A stretch of 64,000 nt of DNA from Endothia cerciana. Taxonomy: Eukaryota; Ascomycota; Sordariomycetes; Diaporthales; Cryphonectriaceae. The stretch is from the NCBI GenBank assembly GCA_026119935.1, contig JALRMH010000025.1, forward strand, positions 372,001-436,000, written 5' to 3'. The translations under genes and the position numbers were made by a program. Shown here one piece after another: positions 11,090-23,800 of the stretch (positions are counted from its first letter, which is position 1; each line of letters starts with the position of its first letter). The notes under the pieces were generated by a model, which had not been told where the DNA came from, did no database searches, and was given only the letters and a program-made list of their open reading frames with translations.

Positions 11090-12596
11090 ATGCAGGACCT
11101 CGGTCTTCCCTCGCAGGCCAAGCCGAAGCTGCACATCCCCCACCTGCAGTGGCCGGGGGCCCTCAAGGTCAAGATCCCCGAGAGGTACCGCGCAGGTGGC
11201 GACAGCAGGAGGTCCCGGTCCAAGAAGCCGAGGAGGCGGCTGCACGATGAGCCCACGAGCATCACGAGGCTGCAGACCTCGTTCAACCCCATGGATGGGG
11301 TCCGCGCCATACAACGGCACAGGTGGGGCTGGTTGGATGTCCAGTACCCGGTGCTGGCGGGCTTCATGATCTTCTCGCTCGCCATAGCGCCCATGCCCAT
11401 CTTCGTCAAGATCGCCGTGCCGCTGCTCTCGCTGCTCGTGTGTCTGATCCCGGCAACACGACAGTTCTTCCTGCCGTCGATGCCCATATGGGTCTACCTC
11501 CTCTACTTCTTCTGCAGCCGGTACGTCGTGCCCGCCAGTATCCCCCTCCCCTTGGTGCCGCCCAGGTCAGCTAACCCGGACGGACCACAGCTTCATCCCC
11601 GTGCAGTACCGCCCCCACATCTGGGTCAAGGTCCTCCCCGCCCTCGAGAACGTCCTGTACGGCGCCAACCTCTCCAACATCCTCTCCGCCCACACCCACG
11701 CCGTCCTCGACCTGCTCGCCTGGCTGCCCTACGGTATCGGCCACTTTGGCGCGCCCGCGGTGGTCTCCCTCGCGACCTTCATCTTCGCCGCGCCCAAGAC
11801 AACCCCGGTCTTCGCCCGGTCCTTCGGCTGGCTCGCCCTCTCCGGCGTCACCCTCTCCCTGGTCTTCCCCTGCACCCCGCCCTGGTACGAGAGGGAGCAC
11901 GGCCTCGAGCCCGCCCACTACGGGATGCAGGGCTCCCCCGCCGGCCTCGCGCGCGTGGACAAGCTGCTGGGCGTCGACATGTACACGACGAGCTTCACCA
12001 CCGCGCCCATGCCCTTCGGGGCGTTCCCCAGCCTGCACGCGGCCAACGCCACGCTCGAGGCCCTCTTCATGAGCTACTGCTTCCCGAGGCTGCGCCCCCT
12101 GTTCCTGTTCTACGTCGGCTGGCTGTGGTGGGCGACCATGTACCTGAACCACCACTACGCCGTCGACCTCGTCGCCGGGAGCCTGATGGCCACTGGCATC
12201 TACACCGTGGCCCGCGCGCGGTACCTGCCCCGCCAGCAGCCCGACAAGAAGAACCGCTGGGCGTACGACCACGTCGAGATCGGCGAGAAGCCGCGGAACC
12301 GCGACGAGGAGTACGGGCTCGTCGGCAAGGCCGACGGCGAGGGGTACGGGCTGGGCCTGCTGGAGCAGCGCGGCGACGAGGACGAGTGGACCGTCGGGAG
12401 CAGCTCGAGCTTCTCGGCCTCGAGCTCGCCCAGGACGAGCACCACCTCCCCGACGCTGATGAGCCCCAGCACGCCGGATGGCGAGTTCGCGCACGTCACC
12501 ATACCGATGGGCCTCGATGGCCAGCTGATGTGGGATGGTGCCGGGAGGGGACCTGCGAGGGAGAGCGAGGTCAGTGAGGTCGTCGTTGTGCGGTGA
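11090..12596 (+). CDS. AUR1: Inositol phosphorylceramide synthase catalytic subunit
   Basis: Exons 11090-11520 and 11591-12596 encode 478 aa. The enzyme transfers phosphoinositol from phosphatidylinositol to ceramide in the Golgi. It is an essential fungal sphingolipid step and the target of aureobasidin A. Several hydrophobic helices flank conserved AUR1 blocks: a lumenal segment with FPCTPPWYEREHGL, the PAP2-type motif GAFPSLHAA (about residues 286-294) and the second catalytic His motif NHHYAVDLVAG (about 329-339). The length is close to the family norm. The C-terminal 100 residues are a cytosolic acidic/Ser-rich tail. The 70-nt intron has a GTACGT donor, a GCTAAC branch site and a CACAG acceptor, and splitting there joins FFCSR to FIPVQYRPH exactly as in homologues. 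Confidence 0.95.
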
Positions 12597-13269
12597 GGAG
12601 GGGGGCCTGGGACGGTGTCACAAGACACCGCCAGCGAACCGAAGGATCCTCCCGGCCGGCTGCGCTACCAGTCGGGCTCCTGACCCGACCTGACCAACCA
12701 AGAGTCGGCGCCCCTGTCAGACGCCCCGCCTTGCGGCCACCTGGGTCTGGACCGCGGAAGCACCACCCTCAGCCCAATGGTCCTCAGGAGTGGACAGGAG
12801 CCGACGAGGCGATTGTCGACGGCATTTGGACCTGCGCTGATGGAAATTTCGTAGTCGCCGCCGGCCGTGTGGGTAAAATGCGAATCCGGCGCCGTCATGG
12901 CCACCACCCCTCGCGCAGGCACTTCCTCCCAACTCAACCCGTCTCAATCATCTTACCTCCACGCCTTGGTCCAGCTCTCAAACATCGCCTGCCCCCCTTG
13001 ATACCCCTAGGACCCGGATCGCCCCGGTGCACAAGGTTTTTTTTGGTTTTTTTTTTCCCCTCTTCTCTATAATTCCATCTTTCCCCATACGACAGCATGC
13101 TGCACGGCGCTGAGCACGACACTCATGGGAACGAGCTAGAACGATACACAGGATAAAAGATGGAATGGCACGTGGGTACGGATATGGGTTGCATCATGGT
13201 AATAACTCGGTCTGGATCTGCATGTCAGGGCTTATCATCGTAATGGCCTGGGTAGCTGTGTGTTCGTGA

Positions 13270-13286
13270 GAGCAGCAGCAGCAGCA

Positions 13287-13322
<36 letters not shown>

Positions 13323-13323
13323 G
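13270..13323 (+). repeat. Compound trinucleotide microsatellite (AGC)n(GGC)n
   Basis: About four AGC units are followed by a run of GGC units and then AGC again. It lies in non-coding DNA downstream of AUR1. Confidence 0.85.
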
Positions 13324-13639
13324 ACAAACGTCTGGCCGGTTTCCTCGTGTGTACAAAGTAATCGACCAAAGTAGTCATAATGAACGAATGAACGAAACAC
13401 ACGTACCATGATGGAAACATGTGCCCAACTCCTCCCTTTGGTGATGTGTTGGATTCGTCTGTCCTCCTGGAACAGTTCGAGTCATCCCCCGCGCCGGACG
13501 AGTGGACGTTCCGAGAGCCACGGAGCCAGCAGCAGTGACAGGGCGAGAGGGGGTGAATAAGGAGGGACCAAGGTAAGCAGCAGGACAGGACGCGAGATAT
13601 AGATATGCACACAGACACCCCCAGACCAGCCCCAGGGGC

Positions 13640-13663
13640 CCTCCCCCTCCTCTCTCCCTCCCT

Positions 13664-13695
<32 letters not shown>

Positions 13696-13696
13696 T
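13640..13696 (+). repeat. Pyrimidine microsatellite (CCCT)n(CT)n
   Basis: CCCT units grade into more than ten CT dinucleotides, in non-coding DNA. Confidence 0.85.
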
Positions 13697-14736
13697 TCAC
13701 AAATACACACAGACAATCGCCAATCCCCGATGCCGAAATCGCCGTGTGCCGCGCGATCATCCTCAACACAGCCACGATGTCGTGCCGCATACACACATAC
13801 ACACACCAATCAGCCGGCGGGGAAGGGGGGGGGGGGGAAGGGAAGGGGGTTTTTCGTCGTATGCATGGCGAAACAAGAGGCAGGTTTCTTTCCCGCGGTT
13901 CGGCAGCGCTGCGGCTGTAAGCGATTCTCGCTTCGCCGGGCCCGCGCCAGTGCTGCTTTTCCACTCTTCTTCCTACGGGGGGGGGGGGGGGGCTCCCAAG
14001 GGGGAAAAAATATATATATATATCAAGAAAAACCCTCTCTCCACCCTACTTCTTTTCTGATTGGGACGCACAGAGGCCAGGCCCGAAAGAGGAGGGGGGC
14101 AGGTTCGTCAGTCATACCGGTGCTTTGCTTTCTTTTTCAAATCTCGGGTGGGGACGTCTCGTCCTCTCTGTTTTAAGGGACCGGGACAGATCGGTGATGT
14201 ACAATACAATACAATACAGGGCTGCCGCTAGCATGTAGACCCCCCGGAACGCCACAAGTGGGCGTCTGGTGGTCCGAACGAGCCTCCTGGATAGACAGAC
14301 CCGGACCCTCACTACGAGTCCCAACCCAGAGCCGGGCACAAAGCCGGCTGGTCGACCGATCGACCGCAGGGACACTATTCCAACAACGCCGTGCTGTTTC
14401 CAGGTTGATGCCTTCTCTCTCCCTCGCCGTTTGCCCCAAAGCCAACTGCGCCCATGGGCAGGCCAGATGCGTGGAGATATAGATTTATCCCGCATCCTAG
14501 GAAAGAAAAAAAAAAGAAAAAAAAAAAGATTCCGGCTTCCTCAATCGACCTGCATATTACTTCGAGCCAAACCCCTAGAAAATTAGAAAAGCCAGGCCCA
14601 CCATGCTTGCCGCTTGGACGGCACACGGTCCTGCATGCCACTATCAAACCAGTGATAGTTCCAGTGACGGGTATCCGCAGGACCGTGACAACCCTGCCGA
14701 CACGCGGCATCCATTACCGAAAATCCTCCATATTCA

Positions 14737-16880
14737 TCAGTGGACAGGGCGGCCTCGGGAGTCGAACTGAGGCGGCAACACCTGCGTGACCTTCGGCCCC
14801 CTGGCGGCCTGCTCGGCCCCCTTAGCGGCCGCCTTGTCGGCCTTCTTCTTCTCCCTGTCCTGCTTCTTCTGCTGAGCCTCGCGCTCCTTGGTCGTCCGAG
14901 ACGAGGACGACCCCGGACTAGTATTGCCAGCGCGCGCCGGCGGGGCGAAAGTAGGGACAGGAACGGGCGTCTGCCTGCTGGGAGGGGCCTGCGTGGCAGG
15001 GAGGGCAGCACCAGGCGACATGGACGACCTGGATCGCGCCACCGGCTGACTCGCCGAAGGGATCGGGTGGGATCGGGCGTTGGGCTGGGGCACAGGAACG
15101 GGCGTCACCTTTCTAGGCGTGTTGTCGTCTCTGCTTGTCTTCTGCTTCTTGGCGGACTTCTCAGCTGGGGCTTTCTTCTTGCCGGCGGTACCGGAGGAGT
15201 CCTTCGGGACGGAAGGGGTGGTAGGAGCAGTGGCGGCGGGTCCTTCCTCACCGTCATCTCTGTGCTTGCGCTTCTTCTTGGAGCTCGTGCTGGGTGCTCT
15301 TGGGCCCTGCGCTGCGACATCTGCCAGGGCCTTCTTCTCGGATGGAACTGGGGGCGCGATGGTGGGTTTGGGGCTGGGGACGCCCAGGGGGGTGAAGCGG
15401 GTGCGAAGGCCCTCTGGCTGAGGGCGTGCCGGCTTGGTGGCCGAGACGGTCTGGGTGGTGGTGACGCTGGCAGGGCCTCCAGGTGGGAAGGTCTCACTGC
15501 GGGTAAAGTGCATGGTCTGGTTGACTGGTCGCTCAACTGTGGCACGGGTCAGCATCAGATTGGGCCTGTTCCAGCAGATGGGAAAGCTCACGAAGCGAGT
15601 ACTCGTCGCCCTTCTTGTTGGGGATGAGCAGTCTGAACGAGGAGGAAGCAGCAGGGTCGTCAAAGGCCATGCGGTAGTCATCGCCGTCGTGCGAGAGGAT
15701 CGACATGCCCCTCTGAGCTTGATCCATGGGGACGGTCAAGTCTTGGACAACGGTGACGGGCAGTGAGGCCGGCGCGGTGATGTACCAGACCTGCTTGCCC
15801 TCCAGCTGGGCCTTGGAGAAGAAGTTGGCGACGTCTGCGGCATTGACGTCCCCATCAAGCTTGCGCAGGTGGAAGTCAGGTGCTACAAACTCAGGCACGT
15901 CGCCGCTGGAAGGACTGTCAGCATTCCGAGTACGTCATGGGGACCATCTGAACTTACACCTGGGTCGGATTGCCACCGTTGGTCAGAGCCATTGACTGGT
16001 CCACCACCTCGATATCACCATCTTCGTCTCCGGACTGAGGTTCAGCGCGTTTGGTCGTCTTCTTGCCGGGTCTCTCGGACGAAGATGACTGGGCTTTGGA
16101 GGACTGAGACTCGGCAGTCTTGACGTCGTTCCTAATCTGCTTCTCGATCTGCTGCGCGGAGTCCTCGCTGTCCTCCTCCTCGCTCTCACTCTCAGCCCCA
16201 CTCTCAGCCTCGCTAGATTCAGCCTCCGATGTAGATTCCTTCTTAATCGGCGCCTCTGCCTTGGCTGCAGCGGATGGTGCGGTCTTCGATTTGGACTTCT
16301 CCGCCTTGTCGCTCTCACTCCCGCTGGCGCTGGAGGTCTCTGCTTCTGAGCTCGACTCCGAGTCCGACTTGCTCTTCTTGGCCTGTTTTCCCTTTGCGCT
16401 CTTTTTCTTGGCCTTCTCATCACTTCTAGACTCGCTCTCCGAGCTCGAGCTGGAGCTGGAGCTGGAGCTGGAGGTCAAGCTCTCTGAGCTCGACGAGGTA
16501 GCCTCCTTCTTGATGCTCTTCTCCGACGACTTCTCCTTGAGCGAGGCCGCCAGGCCGTCGACAGTGGGACCCTTCGCGGGCGTCGAGGTCTTCAGGGCCA
16601 TGAAATCATCCTTGACCTTTGCGCCATTGGTCTTGTTCTTGGAGGACGGGGTCTGGGAGACCCTCTTTTGGAAATCGGCCGAGGACTTGGCGCCGATGCC
16701 GGAATCGGAGCCATTGCTGCTGGAACTCGAATCAGAGTCGTTACCGTCGCCGACGACCGTCTTTGGGTTGATCTTGGGCCCGGTCGGTTTGGCGGAGCTG
16801 AAGATGTTGGTGGACTTTACCCTGCTGGTGTTGGAAGCGTGGGCGCGAAGGCTCCCACCCGGAACCCTGGAGCCCGCCAT
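14737..16880 (-). CDS. RPA34: DNA-directed RNA polymerase I subunit RPA34.5
   Basis: Exons on the minus strand at 16880-15958, 15905-15592 and 15536-14737 encode 678 aa. Residues 1-305 are a Ser/Lys/Glu-rich disordered region with serine runs. Next comes the RPA34.5 domain, with FVAPDFHLRKL, LEGKQVWYITAPASLPV, GMSILSHDGDDYRMAF and FRLLIPNKK, and after intron 2 the typical NQTMHFTRSETFPPG. The C-terminal 240 residues are basic and Lys-rich, ending GRPVH. A34.5 pairs with A49 in a TFIIF-like subcomplex that aids Pol I initiation, elongation and RNA cleavage in the nucleolus. Introns of 52 and 55 nt have GTAAGT and GTGAGC donors and TGCTGAC branch sites. The start is the first ATG (16878-16880) with A at -3 and G at +4. 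It is head-to-head with GRC3. Confidence 0.9.
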
Positions 16881-17455
16881 GCTCGAGCGATTGGGGGATA
16901 CCTCGGGTGGTACTTCTGGGCCTGTATGGAGATTAAAGAGGGCGGCACGCTTCGTCGTGTCGCCAGGGCGCACGTCGGATTGCAAGTGTTACGGTACTCA
17001 GTGCTGCTGCTGTCAATGGCGCGCGACAGCAGTGCGGCAAGGGTCGCGGGAAGCTAGAGGGAATAGGAGGAGGGGTGGCTGGCTGATGGTGTGCAGAACG
17101 CGTCGGTGAAGAGAAAAGGAAGTGCAGGAGTGGACACGCCAAAGGAAGCAGCACAGGTATGGCCCTCGACGTGAAGATTGGTGGTGAATTTTTTGCGAAG
17201 CTTCTTTTTCCGGTCGCGTCGCCAAACAGAACTCGGACAAGGGCTAATGTGGGGTAGCGGTTCAAATTGGGCTTATCGATTGGGCAGCGGGGTCACTGAC
17301 AGGGGCCTCCAGCAGGTTGCAGGCCCAGTGAACCCCCACTGAAGTGCACCCTTGTAAGCCAAGAGTATTAGTGCCATCAGAAGTACATTCATCACTGAGA
17401 TACAACCCCCCCCTGCAGAGATATTTCGACCTCTGTCAATGCCTCAGACCTGAAC
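16881..17455. promoter_or_regulatory. Shared divergent promoter region of RPA34 and GRC3
   Basis: 575 bp separate the start codons of two ribosome-biogenesis genes transcribed in opposite directions, so both promoters must be here. No coding sequence is supported inside it. Confidence 0.6.
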
Positions 17456-19643
17456 ATGCCTGCGAGCAAGAGGAGGAAGCTGGATGTTGGCCAGGGTGCC
17501 CAGAGTAAGCAAGCAAGATCACCGCAGAACAGATCAGAAGGGTACAGTTGCTGAAGAGACTTCACAGTGTTGAGTGCTGCTGCGCTTCGGAGGAGGCTGC
17601 TCGAGAGGCAGGCATCTACAACTACACCGGCCGCCCCAGAGGACGCTGGAAGTAGCTCTGTGGAGGATGGGCTGGCCAGGTCCGGACACTCCACCCCAGG
17701 GAGGGGAGGGTCGAAGGCTAAGGGCGTCAAACAAGGTTCTGTAAAGAGGGACATTTCCAGGACGCCTGAACAGGTACTCCTTGGGGATTCCGGCACTGTC
17801 GCCGAGGAGGAGCTTGAGATCGATGAGCCCGTGGATGAGCCTCCTAAGAGAAGGGTCATACAGCTCTCGTCAACCGTCCTGAACAAGGGTAACTGCCAGA
17901 GGAAGGCCGATGGAACTGCCATACTGAAGTTTGTGGACAGCAGCGAAGTAGGCGCGCCCTCTTCGCCCCCCCTGCCCTCGGTCTTGGTGCTGACTGAAAC
18001 AACAGCGCCTCGTTATCCTCGGGAGCTACGGTGTCAAGGTCAAGAGCGGAGAGGCGAGCATATACGGCGCCTCGCTTCATCCTTCGGACACGATACACTG
18101 GGTGCACGCGCCGCACTGCCATGCCCTGCCCGTGCTGCGGTGTTCCGAGAAGTCTGTCCTCGAACTACATCCGCACCCGGCGGCGGCTGGGCTGCGACAT
18201 CTGGAGAGGCTGTCGCCCATATTCGGAAGCCTCTGGAACGAGCCAGCCTCGGGCGGACATACCCAGACGTGGCAGGTGCTCGGCTCGTCCGCCGACGGAC
18301 CCAAGAAGGCCATGATCCAAGATCTCAGGTCGCCGCCCGAGTGGAACAGGAAGATCGCCGAGCTCGTCAGGGCCGCCCGCGCGGCCGCCCCGGTGTTGCT
18401 GGTCTGCGGGCCAAAGTCGTCCGGCAAGTCCACGTTCTCCCGGATGTTGACCAACAGACTGGTCACCCACCGGGGCGGCACCAAGGGGCGGGTGTGGCCC
18501 GGTGTCGCCGTTCTAGACATCGACCCCGGACAGCCTGAGTTCTCGCCCCCTGGCGCCATCTCCCTCGTCAGGCTGCATGAGCCAAACCTGTCCCCGCCTT
18601 TCTGCCACCCGTCGCTCGGGCCAGAGGGCACCGTCAGGTCGCACGCCGTGGCATCAATCACGCCAGCCTCTGACATTGAGCACTACAAGGGCTGTGTTCT
18701 CGACCTGTTCTCCTGTTATCGATCGGCATGCGCCAGCTGCCCGCTCATCATCAACACCCCGGGCTGGATCCAGGGCAGCGGTCTGGTCCTGCTCCAGGAC
18801 CTGGTAGCGGAGATCCGACCGGCCGAGATCGTCTACATGTCGGAGGACGGGCCCGAGGACACGGTCGAGGGGCTCCTATCAGCCTGCGGCGGGGCTCCTC
18901 TCGCGACCCTGCCCTCGCAGTCGAGCGAGTACACGTCCAGGACAGCCCTTCACCTGCGACACATGCAGGCGATGTCCTATTTCCACGTGGCCGCCGCCGT
19001 GAGCGGTGGTGCCGTCACGCAGTGGGACGCCGCGCCCCTTGCCTCCATCCCGCCTCTGTTTGTCAGGTACAGCGGCGGCGACAGCGGGCTCCACGGCATC
19101 GCATGCTACGGCTACCAGCCGCAGCCAGAGCTCCTCGCCGAGGCCATCGACGGCAGCATCCTCGCCATCGTGGAGGTCGAGGACGGCAACAGGGCCCTTG
19201 GCGTACCCCCGCAGCACGGCGCCGGGGGGGTTCCTCCCGAACCCGGCGGGCTGGTCCGGCGGACGGCAGAACAGCTGCCCTACCTCCGCACCGCCGCGCC
19301 TCTCGACCCGAGGTACTCCCGCTGTCACGGGCTGGCGCTCGTCCGCGGCGTCGACGCGGGGCGCGGCCTGCTCGCCCTGGCAACCCCCGTCCCGGCGGAA
19401 CTACTCAGCGGCAGGACCGTCGCTCTGGTCTCCGGGAAGTTCGACCCGCCTACGTGGGCGTACACCGAGGACCACTACAGCCGTGCGTTTAGGAAGGGCG
19501 CGGACGGTGTGGCTGAGGTGGGGACGTCGACGGGGATTCCATGGGCCGAGGTGTTACATGGCAACCAGAAAAGGGCTCTCGGGTCGAGGGTGTGGCGGGT
19601 GAGGAGGGATCTCGGGAGGAACTCCGGCGGTGGCGGAGACTGA
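17456..19643 (+). CDS. GRC3: Polynucleotide 5'-hydroxyl kinase GRC3
   Basis: Exons 17456-17504, 17568-17947 and 18006-19643 encode 688 aa. The first exon (MPASKRRKLDV...) carries a basic, nuclear-type N-terminus. The domain before the kinase includes RLVILGSYGVKVKSGEASI and LHPSDTIHWVHAPHCHALP, typical of Grc3/Nol9. The P-loop is GPKSSGKSTFSR at about residues 276-287, followed by a VAVLDIDPGQPEFSPPG block. Grc3 phosphorylates the 5'-hydroxyl left when Las1 cuts ITS2, enabling 25S rRNA maturation, and also affects Pol I termination. Introns of 63 and 58 nt use GTAAGC and GTAGGC donors. The second has a GTGCTGACTG branch region. The frame is continuous only after splicing. The length is near that of filamentous-fungal orthologues. 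Its divergent neighbour is a Pol I subunit. Confidence 0.93.
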
Positions 19644-20873
19644 CCACGGGGGCGAGTTACTACGCGGGCAGAGATGGACCGCCGATGAGGTATACCGAAT
19701 AGATGTATCTTCCCTAGGCTCCGGTCCTCATCCCCGACCGGCCTCGGATTTGGTCTTCTGTGTGGGGTCTGCGTTTCCGGTCTTGAACCGAGCACAGTGG
19801 CCGGCTACTATCACAGCACACCTTGAATAGGCGAAGCGACATATTTCAGGACAGTCAACTTTTGCAATGCTGTCTACGTGCATGTACCTCCTAAAGCCCC
19901 CCCCCCCCCACACTAGTCCCGTCTCAGTCCGACCACTTGCCCGCCAGTGGCCCGATACTTCCTCACGATCTTCCCCAGCCTCATGTGCATGCTGCGCACC
20001 CAGCCCTGCTCCACCCTCGATGATCCCTTCCCACCCCACAAAATCTGCCCTGAGAACATCGCATGCTGCTGGATCCCAAAAGCCTAGTCATCAGCGCCAC
20101 GAGCCCTCATAAGGTCATCAATTCCGGGCCTCCCAGCAGCATAGCTGCAGCAGCCCGCTCGTATAAACTAGAGAAAAAGGGCTCGTAGTCGCAACCCAAG
20201 AGGGAAAACAGAGAAAGGTTACAGGTATCCGATATCACCACGAACGATGGCGGCGTCCCCTCGTGCAGAAAGCCACCTCTGCCCTGCTTAGCATGAATAA
20301 TACAGTCAGTGAGCCCCAAAGGCTGTCATCAAAAATCTCAAGGTATCTCTTTTTTTTTTTGAGAGGATCAGGTTAGAAAAGTAGAAAGAACAGCAGTGAG
20401 TCATAGAGCACGAAAAGAAAACAGCCTCCCGTCCTCATTCGATGTTGCAAAGCATAGAATCAGTTGCCCCGCGTCGCCATGTAGTCTGTTGTATCTGATG
20501 GTGTAGATTGCCCGAACCCCAACCCCCCCTTAAAACGCCTATGCGAAGAAGCCGGTTTTTGCATTGCACGACTGCAAAGCTGATGTTGATGGTATGGGTA
20601 AGAGCGCTCGATGTGATGCGGCTTGTTGTATAGACCGATGGGTAAAATCAAATGATTGTATAACCTGTGTACCAAGACACAGAAGGGTGAGCCCAAGCTC
20701 CTCGCGCGAGTTGATCTCCGGTCCGGGACGAGGCGAGGTGCTGCCACGAAGATAGGGGCGGTATCAATTACCACCTATACCCTCCGCCGCCTTTTAGCCA
20801 TCAAGGGCTCAGAAGAGCTGCTGCCCGATGTATACCGCTTGCGTGGTCGTCGGGCCTCGGTATCGCGGCGATG
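19644..20873. other. Convergent intergenic region GRC3 / SPT7
   Basis: The 3' ends of two convergent genes and their UTRs lie here. A T10 run near 20350 and a C10 run near 19900 are visible. No gene is supported. Confidence 0.45.
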
Positions 20874-23800
20874 CTACTGCCCGCTACTTTCAGGACTCAG
20901 CATACCCACAGCGTCGTCCTTGTCGCCAGGCCCGGGCGGGCTGCTCGGTATGCCCTGGCTCTGTGTGCTGTCCACACGCTCCATCGCCGGAGCCTTGGGG
21001 AGGGGGACCTTGCTCAGTTTCCTGCCCTTCTCGGGAGTCGAGTTGACACCGGGTTTCGGGTCCGTGACCTGAGCCTTCCCGGCCTCGAGCTTCTTCTTCT
21101 TCTTGGCCAGGGCGATCTGCTCCTTCGGGGGGCGCTTCTGCGGAGACACGATCTTGCCGGTAGCACCGAGACGAGGACGGGGCCGCCTCTGCTTGACAGG
21201 AAGATCTTCGTCCTCCACCAGAGGTTGGTCGCCATTAGCATGCAACTTGGCGAGGAAAAAGTTCTTGACAAGCCCGATCTGGCCCTGGATATTGTCCTTC
21301 GTGACGGGCTCCGTCGGAGGCAGCGCGGCGAAGAGGTCCTGTACCTCCGCGTCGACGGTCTGTATCTGAGCCTGGTAGGTGTTGCGGACGCGAGACTGCA
21401 GGAGGTGCAGCGGTACCGACAGCATGTCGAGCCCGAGCTCCTCCATGAGGCCGAGCGCCTTGAAGCCGAAGAAGTCCTCGCCGAGATCCTCGGCAAAGTC
21501 ACCTCCGACGAACTGGTCGCTGCCGTCCTTGAAAGCACCTGCGCCGTCGGGCCCAGCATCGTTGAGCGCTGGTCGTAGCAGGTCGGCGAGATGTGACTTC
21601 ATGCGTTCGTGGATCACCCCAAGCTTGCTGCCGAGCCTGTCGACATCATCCTTGGCGTAGCCCTCGATAGACTCAAGGCTGTGTCCGCTCTCGCTCAGCG
21701 CATGCAGGATGACCTCCTCCTGGGTAAATCGCGGCTGGGATTTCGCTCCGCGCTCAGCCCATTTGCCAGTAGCATTGACCTTGTCGGCCTCCTTGTAGAC
21801 GTTGAATGTGTGGATGATCTTGGCGAAGTAATCACCGGCGATATCGGTGACCACGTCGAGAGCGGACGGCTGGAGCTCTTCGAACCCGGCATGGTAGAAT
21901 ATCTGGGCGACGGAGCGCTTCAAGGCTGATCTGCACACGTCGGGTGCCATGATCGGCCCTTCTCCGGCAACAAAATGCGGCTCGATATCGGCCTCCAGGA
22001 AGGGCTCGGGCTCGTACTTGGGGAACTGGTTTGCGTAGACTTGTGTCTGGATCTGCATCTGCTTGATGACGCCAATCTTTGAGCAGACCTTCCGCGTCTC
22101 CTGCATCTGACGGAGGTTCGCGTGGAACTTCTTCGTCAGGATGCTCTCGGGGGCGACGAATTGCCCCGGAGGTACCAGGCGCAGGACATCCTCGTGTTGG
22201 TTAATCACCTGGCCCTCGTCATCCTCGACCCATTGCAGCTTGGGCATGACGTCCGGGATCAGATTGCAAGCCTCGTAGTAGTCCGGAATGACCCGATCAT
22301 CCTCCACCGCCATGCCCTCGGCCAATGTCTCCGGGACCTTTGTGGCCTCTTTCGCCGCCACGGCTGACGTGTCTCCGCTTGATACGGCGATGCCCTCGAA
22401 CTCCGCCTGCTTGTGACTTCTCAGGACCCGTCGCATGCCAGCCTTGTTTCTGAGGATCGCAGGTTCGTCAGCGTTGAGCTTGTGGTCCTTGAAAAGGTTG
22501 TGCCGTTCCCGGGCAATCAGTGCGCGGTCCTTCTTCGTGACCTGCTTCCAGATCTTGTACTCCTCGTCCTCGAACTCTTGCTCCGCGGCCTCGCCAAGGT
22601 TCAAACCCATGCCGTTCAGGGACGGCCCATCGATTTCCATGGCATCTGCGTTACTAGTGCCAGACTGGCCGTGCGGGCCGATAGGCGTAAAGGATCCAAC
22701 AGGAGGCGTCCCGAATCCGTTGCTGCCGTCGCCCATCTCCGAGCCCTCGCGCCCGGTCTTGGCCAGGATCCCATTGATCTGCAGTGTCGGCTTCGAGTCG
22801 TTGTTCGGCGTTCCTTCTTTCTGATCCGACGGGGCTGTCCTGGACTTGGCCCCTTTGGTAGCATTGCTTCGGCCGCGAGATGTTATGATCGGCTCGTCGT
22901 CGCTGTCGTCACCACCGTCATCCTCGCCGCCGTTCTGTTTGCGCCGCTCCTCAGCCTCGACCTCGGCTCGCGGCCGGACAACGATGTCGGGGATGAGCGG
23001 AATAAGTTTATCTGCCTCCCTCCGCATGCCATTCGCCAGCCGGGGGAGGTGGTTGCTCAGGTTCTGGTTGTACCGGAGACAGTTGTCCCATATCAGGTTG
23101 AGGTCGGTCACGAAGTCGGCCTTGGACTTGTACTGCAATTGCTTGAGCTTCTTGGTCATCGTACCGAGGTCCATGGGCTGCTTGATGACTGTGGAACGGT
23201 CAATATGTACCCGAGCCGATTTGCGGTCAGTTCCAAACCTACCAGAGTAATAATCCGGAGCGTCCCTCTTGCTGACCTTGGTCAGGAACGGTGTCGAGTA
23301 CTCGGTGTGCGCCTTGAGCTCGCTCAGGACCTTCTCGAGGGCCTCGTACAACTCCTCCTGGCCCACATTCTCCTCGCTCGCCCACTTTGACCGGTTCTTC
23401 CTGACCTCGTTCATCAGGCTGCGCAGCTCCTGGTCCGTGGCCTGCACCTGGTTGCGCTTCAGGTCTATCCTGGCGATCAGGTGCTTCAGCGTAAGGCTGG
23501 ACGCGCCGAGGTTCGCGCTGCTGAGGGATCCGTGGTTCTGTCCGGGGCTATCGTTCGCGTTGCCCCCGTTCTTATCCATCTCCGCCTGTATCTGCTTCTC
23601 CGACTCCTCCAGCTGCTGCTGCTCCAACATGGCCATCCGGTCGTTCTCCAGGGTGTAGAACATGGTGTGAAAGCTGCGCTTGGCCGCCTCCTCGGTCGCG
23701 CTTCGGGCCTCCTCCAGCTCCTTGCGCGCATCCTCGGACGACTTCTCCTTCCCCTGCGATGCCGCATCTTCCTTCGGCTTGTCACCGTTCTTTCCGGGCG

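Larger units (their letters stand above)
12597..14736. other. Intergenic, microsatellite-rich, between convergent AUR1 and RPA34
   Basis: No gene is supported. It is a dense set of simple repeats: CAG/CGG-type triplets, CT dinucleotides, poly-G runs, a short TA run, an ACAAT pentamer repeat near 14200-14218 and A-rich tracts near 14500-14530. Both 3' UTRs should end here. Confidence 0.5.

Noticed and set aside
11571..12494. 307-residue antisense frame over AUR1
   Set aside because: Gly/Ala/Arg/Val-rich shadow of a GC-rich gene, no motif.
16881..16985. 35-residue upstream extension of RPA34.5
   Set aside because: The extension begins at TTG, not ATG; the ATG at 16880 has the better context.
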